This document shows, in pieces, positions 5,355 through 9,606 of a stretch of 9,606 bases of DNA. The translations under genes and the position numbers were made by a program. Numbering within the stretch: the stretch's first letter is position 1; each line of letters begins with the position of its first letter. The notes under the pieces were generated by a model that was not told where the DNA came from, did no database searches, and worked only from the letters and a program-made list of their open reading frames with translations. The stretch is from JBLHHI01 sp047614125 (GTDB lineage: Bacteria; Bacteroidota; Bacteroidia; NS11-12g; UBA9320): the NCBI GenBank assembly GCA_047614125.1, contig JBLHHI010000118.1:1-9606 (forward strand), in the 5' to 3' direction.

Positions 5355-7007
5355 TCAACTAAGGTAAACTTTAAGTTCCTCATCAAAATACTGCAGCGCA
5401 TTCTTTACCGGAAGTGGAATTCCACCCCCATGTGCACATAAAGATGCTGTTTGAAGCGTATCGAGTAAGTCGTTGAGTAATTCTCGGTCGATGATGTAAT
5501 CTTCGTTCATTGCCTTGGCAAACATTTCTTGTCCGCGGGTAGTACCCAGCCTACATGGGAAACACTTGCCACAACTTTCGTAGGCCGCAAATTCCATGAG
5601 GTGTTCGAGGTATTTAATCATTGGAAATGAGGTTGGTATGCTCACTACCGAGGCATGCCCCAGCAAGAAGCCTGCATTTGCAAACGACTCAAAATCAATG
5701 CTTAAGTCGGGAATTTTATCTATTGGAACCATTCCACCCAACGGGCCGCCAATGTGCATGGCCTTTACGGGGACTTTAAATCCACCGCCAAAATCGTTGA
5801 CAACTTCAGAGAGCGGCGTGCCCATTTCAACCTCGTACATTCCGGGGTTGTTAAAGTGACTGTCCAAACACACCAACTTGGTGCCGGTCGATTTTTCCGT
5901 GCCGAGCTTGGCATATTCGCTTCCTCCGTTGGTTAATATCCACGGAACAGCAGCCAGTGTTTCCACATTGTTGACAATGGTTGGCTTGTTAAACAAACCT
6001 TGAACGGCTGGAAACGGTGGGCGGGTTCGAACTTCTGGGCGTTGCCCTTCAATCGAATTGATTAAGGCCGTTTCTTCCCCACAGATGTAGGCGCCTTGTG
6101 CTTTGATTATTTTAAGATCGAAGTTAAATCCACTTCCAAAGATGTTTTCTCCAAGTGCGTTTTGAGCCCGTAGTTCATCAATGGCATTTTGAACAATGGC
6201 AACCGATTCGGGGTATTCTGCTCGAATGTATACAATGCCCCATTGTGCGCCAATGCAATATCCACCTACCATCATGCCCAGTAAAACGGCATGCGGTCGT
6301 TCTTCTAAAAGATATCGATCGGAATAGGCTCCGGGATCACCTTCATCGGCATTGCAGATGATGAACTTGGTATCGTTTTCTGCTTTGCGACAGAAATCCC
6401 ATTTAACACCCATCGGAAATCCAGCTCCACCTCTACCGCGAATGTTGGAGGCTTTTATCTCATCCAGCACATCCACCGAATTCTTAGAAAGTGTTGATTT
6501 CCAAAGATCTACATAGTTTGAAACCCCTGGAAACTCGGAAGTTAAAACCGATTTGTTGTACCCAACATTGTACTTGTCTTTGGGTTGGAGCGCACCTTGT
6601 GTGGATATAATTTGCTCCAAGTTATTAAGTGCCGCTCCGGAGTAATTGAGTCCACCCATATGAAAGGCAGAATTCTCGTGACACCGACCCAAGCAAGTCA
6701 TGTGGCCAATTTCTTCTTCTTTTAAGTGTTTGTGCAATTCAGTATGGACCTTATCTTGAGTACCAGCGCAAAGGCAGGCCGAACCATTGCATACATACGC
6801 TTTTTTACCCTTGTTTTCGGGTTTCATAAAGTCGTAGGCAGTAATGGTACCGTAGGTATTTGCCTTCCCAACTAGAAATTCTTTGGCCAAGGCATCGAGG
6901 TCGTCGTTGGAAGGGGTTCCGGTTTTAGCGGCGGCATTGCCCATTTTTTCAAATAGGTTATCAATCATTCCCTTTCTACCCGACAGTTCGCTTAAGTTTT
7001 TTGACAT
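5355..7007 (-). CDS. fdsB: Formate dehydrogenase NAD-reducing subunit, fused NuoE-like + NuoF-like
   Basis: This 550-residue diaphorase subunit takes electrons from the catalytic subunit and reduces NAD+ at FMN. The N-terminal part (about 65-140) is a thioredoxin-like NuoE-type domain with [2Fe-2S] ligand spacing C73-x4-C78 and C105-x3-C109. The NuoF-like part has the FMN/NADH-binding motifs RGRGGAGFPMGVKW (190-203), CNADEGDPGAYSDR (218-231) and GAYICGEETALINSIEGQRP (305-324). A SLBB-like region follows at about 375-435. The C-terminal [4Fe-4S] site is C479, C482, C485 and C524. It has no extra ferredoxin domain of the HydB type. The fused domain keeps its cysteines and no separate FdsG-like small subunit is seen, so a two-subunit enzyme is likely. 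The ATG at 7005-7007 gives a complete product. The gene is separated from fdhF by the 1.4-kb repeat island. A diaphorase of a different partner is possible but unlikely given the neighbours. Confidence 0.93.
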   Translation of the reverse strand: MSKNLSELSGRKGMIDNLFEKMGNAAAKTGTPSNDDLDALAKEFLVGKANTYGTITAYDFMKPENKGKKAYVCNGSACLCAGTQDKVHTELHKHLKEEEIGHMTCLGRCHENSAFHMGGLNYSGAALNNLEQIISTQGALQPKDKYNVGYNKSVLTSEFPGVSNYVDLWKSTLSKNSVDVLDEIKASNIRGRGGAGFPMGVKWDFCRKAENDTKFIICNADEGDPGAYSDRYLLEERPHAVLLGMMVGGYCIGAQWGIVYIRAEYPESVAIVQNAIDELRAQNALGENIFGSGFNFDLKIIKAQGAYICGEETALINSIEGQRPEVRTRPPFPAVQGLFNKPTIVNNVETLAAVPWILTNGGSEYAKLGTEKSTGTKLVCLDSHFNNPGMYEVEMGTPLSEVVNDFGGGFKVPVKAMHIGGPLGGMVPIDKIPDLSIDFESFANAGFLLGHASVVSIPTSFPMIKYLEHLMEFAAYESCGKCFPCRLGTTRGQEMFAKAMNEDYIIDRELLNDLLDTLQTASLCAHGGGIPLPVKNALQYFDEELKVYLS

Positions 7008-7038
7008 AATGTGTGCTTCAAAAAAGATCGGTGTTTTT

Positions 7039-7057
7039 CACCAATTTCTTATTGGTG
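7039..7057 (-). promoter_or_regulatory. Perfect inverted repeat upstream of fdsB start
   Basis: CACCAAT-TTCTT-ATTGGTG is a perfect 7-bp stem with a 5-nt loop, ending 31 bp from the fdsB ATG. It could be a dimeric repressor or activator site, or a 5' leader hairpin. Neither role can be decided from one copy. Confidence 0.4.
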
Positions 7058-7253
7058 GTAAATTTAATCAAATGGATTGTAATTTCCTGATGGGATGGAT
7101 GTTGAAAACGGGGGTGTAGGGATTTTTCTTCCACAATGCATCATTCAGAGGTTTTACTTTGCGTAACTCACGATGGCAAGCAGAATGTACGATAAAAGAA
7201 AACCCTAGAATCTTTTGAATAAAAACTTGGATTCCTTGTCAGCAGATTCATCA

Positions 7254-7285
7254 CCACTTTGTTTCACGGCGTTGCACAAAGGTGG
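7254..7285 (-). promoter_or_regulatory. Stem-loop downstream of fdhD
   Basis: CCACTTTGT (7254-7262) pairs with ACAAAGGTGG (7276-7285) across a 13-nt loop, with one bulged base. It begins about 35 bp past the fdhD stop. On the minus strand a short T-run follows about 25 nt later, too far for a classic terminator. It may be an mRNA 3' stabilising or attenuating structure. Confidence 0.35.
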
Positions 7286-7320
7286 TTCTGAATGACGGTT
7301 TGATTGAATAACCCGGTGCT

Positions 7321-8142
7321 TCAGTTCGGGGTTCCCGCCACCAAACGCTCCGGAACACTATACGCCGTTGCCTTATCCCCTCTGCAAAAACCAAGAAGGG
7401 TAAGTCCAAAATGGCGTGATGTACTTACAGCCAAACTAGATGGAGCCGAAATAGCAGCTAAGATGGGTATACCGGCAAAATAGGCTTTGGATACGATTTC
7501 GTATGAAACTCGACCACTTACCAAAATCACCTTTGCATCGTGCAAACGATTGTTATTCAGCAAGTTGCCAATTACCTTATCTACGGCATTATGCCGACCA
7601 ATGTCTTCCATCAACACCATCATTTCTAAGCTGGTATTAAAGGCCGCGGCAGCATGACATCCACCCGAAGAGTTAAATGCATCTTGTGCCTTGGCCATGG
7701 TTTCGAACATAGTGGATATGTCGGAGGATTTAAATTTAACAGGATCTTGTAAGGGATTGCCGCAGAGCTCAATGGCACTTAAATCTTCTTTGCCGCAAAT
7801 TCCACAACTGGAAACGGAGGTTGAAGTCCGCTTCGAATCAAAACCCGAACCCAACTCTTCTGGATCGAGGGTAACGTTTACAACCGATGGACAACCGAGC
7901 TCATCCAATTCGTTAGTTTGAAAACGAAAAGGACTTTTAAGTGTGGTGTTATCATAGGCTTTCTCGGCAAAGAGCAAGCCACGAACGAGGTCAGCTTCAT
8001 GACCTTGCGTGCGCATGGTAACCGAAAATGGTTTGTTGTTAACCAAAATTTGAAGGGCTGCTTCGTTGGTTAAAACATCTTCCACCCCCTCCTCTCCTTT
8101 CGAGGAAAACCGACGTGCGTTAAACGATGAAACTAAAGGCAT
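7321..8142 (-). CDS. fdhD: Formate dehydrogenase accessory sulfurtransferase FdhD
   Basis: FdhD transfers sulfur from a cysteine desulfurase to the molybdenum or tungsten bis-guanine-dinucleotide cofactor, which formate dehydrogenase needs for activity. The protein has 273 residues, the usual length. The sulfur-carrying CxxC motif is C113-G-I-C116 in SSCGICGK. Other family hallmarks are SSGGCHAAA (158-166), MEDIGRHNAVDKVIG (178-192), SGRVSYEIVSKA (209-220) with AGIPILAAISAPSSLAV (223-239), and GFCRGDKATAYS (251-262). No signal peptide is present, so it is cytoplasmic. It starts 9 bp after the fhs stop on the same strand, which indicates cotranscription with fhs, and it precedes the dehydrogenase genes it would serve. 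No molybdenum cofactor biosynthesis gene is in the window. Confidence 0.97.
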   Translation of the reverse strand: MPLVSSFNARRFSSKGEEGVEDVLTNEAALQILVNNKPFSVTMRTQGHEADLVRGLLFAEKAYDNTTLKSPFRFQTNELDELGCPSVVNVTLDPEELGSGFDSKRTSTSVSSCGICGKEDLSAIELCGNPLQDPVKFKSSDISTMFETMAKAQDAFNSSGGCHAAAAFNTSLEMMVLMEDIGRHNAVDKVIGNLLNNNRLHDAKVILVSGRVSYEIVSKAYFAGIPILAAISAPSSLAVSTSRHFGLTLLGFCRGDKATAYSVPERLVAGTPN

Positions 8143-8151
8143 GCGCCAAAG

Positions 8152-9606
8152 TTACGAAAGTCCGGTGATGAGACCGTCTTTATCAATGTTCATTCCTTCG
8201 GAAGCTGGAACGGCAGGAAGTCCCGGCATGCGCATCATATTTCCTAAGATTGGAATCAAAAATCCAGCCCCAGCCGCAATTTCAAACTCACGTACCGTAA
8301 CTCTAAATCCCGTTGGCCGACCAATTTTTTTCTCGTCGTCGGAGAATGATTTTTGCGTTTTCGCCATACAAATAGGTAAGGCACTCAAGCCCAGCTTTTC
8401 GATGGTTCGAATTCCGGCTTCTGCCTTGGCCGCATAGTCTACACCATCGGCTCCATAAATTTCTTTGGCAATGGTTTCAATCTTTTCTTTAACCGATAAG
8501 TTCCAATCGTATAGGGGTTTAAAATTGCTCTTTCCTTCCTCAATTACTTTTACCACTGCTTTTGCAAGCTCGGTAGTTCCGTTTCCGCCTTCTGCCCATC
8601 CCTTGCTCAATACGGCTTGAACACCAATAGACGCACATTTCTGGATCAACCAATCAATTTCTTCTTGACTGTCGGTGTAAAAGTTATTGATGGCAACCAC
8701 AGGAGTCAATCCAAACTTGAAGCTGTTTTCGATGTGTTTTTCTAAGTTGGCAAAGCCTTTTTGAACGCGTTCAACATTGGCATCGTTGTATTGATCTGGT
8801 GTTGCTCCACCATGATGGCGAAGAGCGCGAATGGTTGCAACCAGCACCATGGCTTTTGGCTTTAGTTTTCCGTAACCGCATTTGAGGTTTAAGAATTTCT
8901 CCGCACCCAAGTCCGCTCCAAAACCTGCTTCGGTAACCACGTAATCGCCGAGCGACATGCCCATTTTAGTCGCGATTATGGTATTGGTTCCTTGGGCAAT
9001 GTTGGCAAAAGGTCCGCCGTGAATAATAGCTGGATTTCCTTCAAGAGTTTGCACAAGATTTGGTTTGATAGCATCTTTCAACAAGATGGTCATCGCGTTT
9101 TCAGCGTTTAAGTCTCTGGCATACACGGGTTTGCGATCCATGGTATAGCCAATGAAGATGTTGCCAAGCTTATTTTTTAAATCTTCCAGGCTGTTCGACA
9201 TGCAAAGAATGGCCATGATCTCGGATGCTGCCGTGATGTTGAAACCATCTTGACGCGGAATGCCATTTCCGGTTCCGCCTAATCCAATAACGATGTCGCG
9301 CAAGGCACGATCGTTCATATCAATAACTCGTTTCCAAATTACGGTTCGCGGGTCTATGTTTAAGCTTCTTGTTTTGCTTTGGATGTTATTATCAATCAGA
9401 GCAGCCAGTAAGTTATTTGCCTTTTCGATGGCGGAAAAATCTCCGGTAAAATGCAAGTTGATGTCTTCCATTGGAACTACTTGCGAGTTTCCCCCACCGG
9501 CAGCACCCCCTTTAATACCAAATACCGGACCCAATGATGGCTCGCGTAAAACAACTACACTGTTTTTACCGATCTTACACAATCCTTCATGCAAACCAAT
9601 CGAAAC
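8152..9606 (-). CDS. fhs: Formate-tetrahydrofolate ligase (5' end outside window)
   Basis: This enzyme joins formate to tetrahydrofolate with ATP to make 10-formyl-THF, and can run in reverse to recover ATP. The visible part has 484 codons and stays open to the window edge. The leading visible residues, VSIGLHEGLCKIG, align with the family's sequence just after the P-loop, so about 70 N-terminal residues including the ATP-binding GEGKTTT-type loop lie beyond the window. The TTG at 9592-9594 is an internal leucine codon and not a start. Family signatures are present: GIKGGAAGGGN (about 30-40 of the visible part), PMEDINLHFTGD next to it, and VATIRALRHHGG (about 256-267). The estimated full length is about 555 residues, as expected. 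It ends 9 bp before fdhD. Its position upstream of a formate dehydrogenase set supports a joint role in formate/C1 exchange. Confidence 0.97.
   Translation of the reverse strand, partial: VSIGLHEGLCKIGKNSVVVLREPSLGPVFGIKGGAAGGGNSQVVPMEDINLHFTGDFSAIEKANNLLAALIDNNIQSKTRSLNIDPRTVIWKRVIDMNDRALRDIVIGLGGTGNGIPRQDGFNITAASEIMAILCMSNSLEDLKNKLGNIFIGYTMDRKPVYARDLNAENAMTILLKDAIKPNLVQTLEGNPAIIHGGPFANIAQGTNTIIATKMGMSLGDYVVTEAGFGADLGAEKFLNLKCGYGKLKPKAMVLVATIRALRHHGGATPDQYNDANVERVQKGFANLEKHIENSFKFGLTPVVAINNFYTDSQEEIDWLIQKCASIGVQAVLSKGWAEGGNGTTELAKAVVKVIEEGKSNFKPLYDWNLSVKEKIETIAKEIYGADGVDYAAKAEAGIRTIEKLGLSALPICMAKTQKSFSDDEKKIGRPTGFRVTVREFEIAAGAGFLIPILGNMMRMPGLPAVPASEGMNIDKDGLITGLS

Larger units (their letters stand above)
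7008..7320. other. Intergenic region upstream of the dehydrogenase subunit genes
   Basis: This 313-bp gap lies between fdhD and the NAD-reducing subunit gene, both on the minus strand. It has no credible gene. It contains an inverted repeat near the downstream start (7039-7057) and another near the fdhD end (7254-7285). Its length compared with the 9-bp fhs-fdhD spacing suggests that the dehydrogenase genes may have their own promoter here, but I found no convincing Bacteroidota promoter pair by eye. Confidence 0.5.

Noticed and set aside
7069..7076. Bacteroidota -7 promoter box on the minus strand (TCCATTTG, one mismatch to TAnnTTTG)
   Set aside because: No TTTG-like -33 element lies at suitable spacing, so the match may be chance.
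8066..8437. 123-codon plus-strand gene over the fhs-fdhD junction
   Set aside because: It is antisense to two strongly recognised genes and shows no domain of its own.

Overview
The window reads as part of a Bacteroidota chromosome, probably a Flavobacteriales-like lineage. This rests on protein style, A-rich leaders instead of strong Shine-Dalgarno sites, and the presence of an orphan S23/IVP-type four-helix-bundle gene embedded in repeat DNA. The taxonomic call is an inference. All six supported genes lie on the minus strand, so the order of transcription runs from the right end of the window to the left.

The core is a formate (C1) locus. In transcription order it has fhs (8152-9606, 5' end outside the window), fdhD (7321-8142), an NAD/FMN/Fe-S subunit with fused NuoE-like and NuoF-like parts (5355-7007), and the molybdenum- or tungsten-dependent catalytic subunit fdhF (1198-3936). 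Together these would build a cytoplasmic NAD-linked formate dehydrogenase, with FdhD as its cofactor-sulfurating maturation factor. Fhs connects formate to 10-formyl-tetrahydrofolate. The set can drain folate-bound C1 units to CO2 plus NADH with ATP recovery, or assimilate formate when running the other way.

The unusual part is 3937-5354, between the two dehydrogenase subunit genes. It holds a four-helix-bundle protein gene (3962-4681) and an array of ordered repeats (4687-5341). The array has a partial unit followed by A-B-A-B-A units of 138, 97, 138, 104 and 124 bp. Unit lengths differ by a 34-bp block bounded by CCTGG and by whole copies of a heptamer, YATAAAC. The same heptamers occur inside the four-helix-bundle gene in the opposite orientation, each followed by a small hairpin, and they encode a repetitive C-terminal tail. 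The island looks like repeat-driven growth inside a metabolic operon.

Downstream of fdhF, after 22 bp, is a more AT-rich gene of unknown function (327-1175). Its product carries an RNKITH motif matching the HEPN R-x4-H signature. The left edge (1-326) has no gene I can support, but it contains an imperfect inverted repeat resembling the dispersed 'GTCATCCTGA...GCGCAGCG' type. The 313-bp gap at 7008-7320 separates fdhD from the dehydrogenase genes and holds two inverted repeats that may be regulatory.
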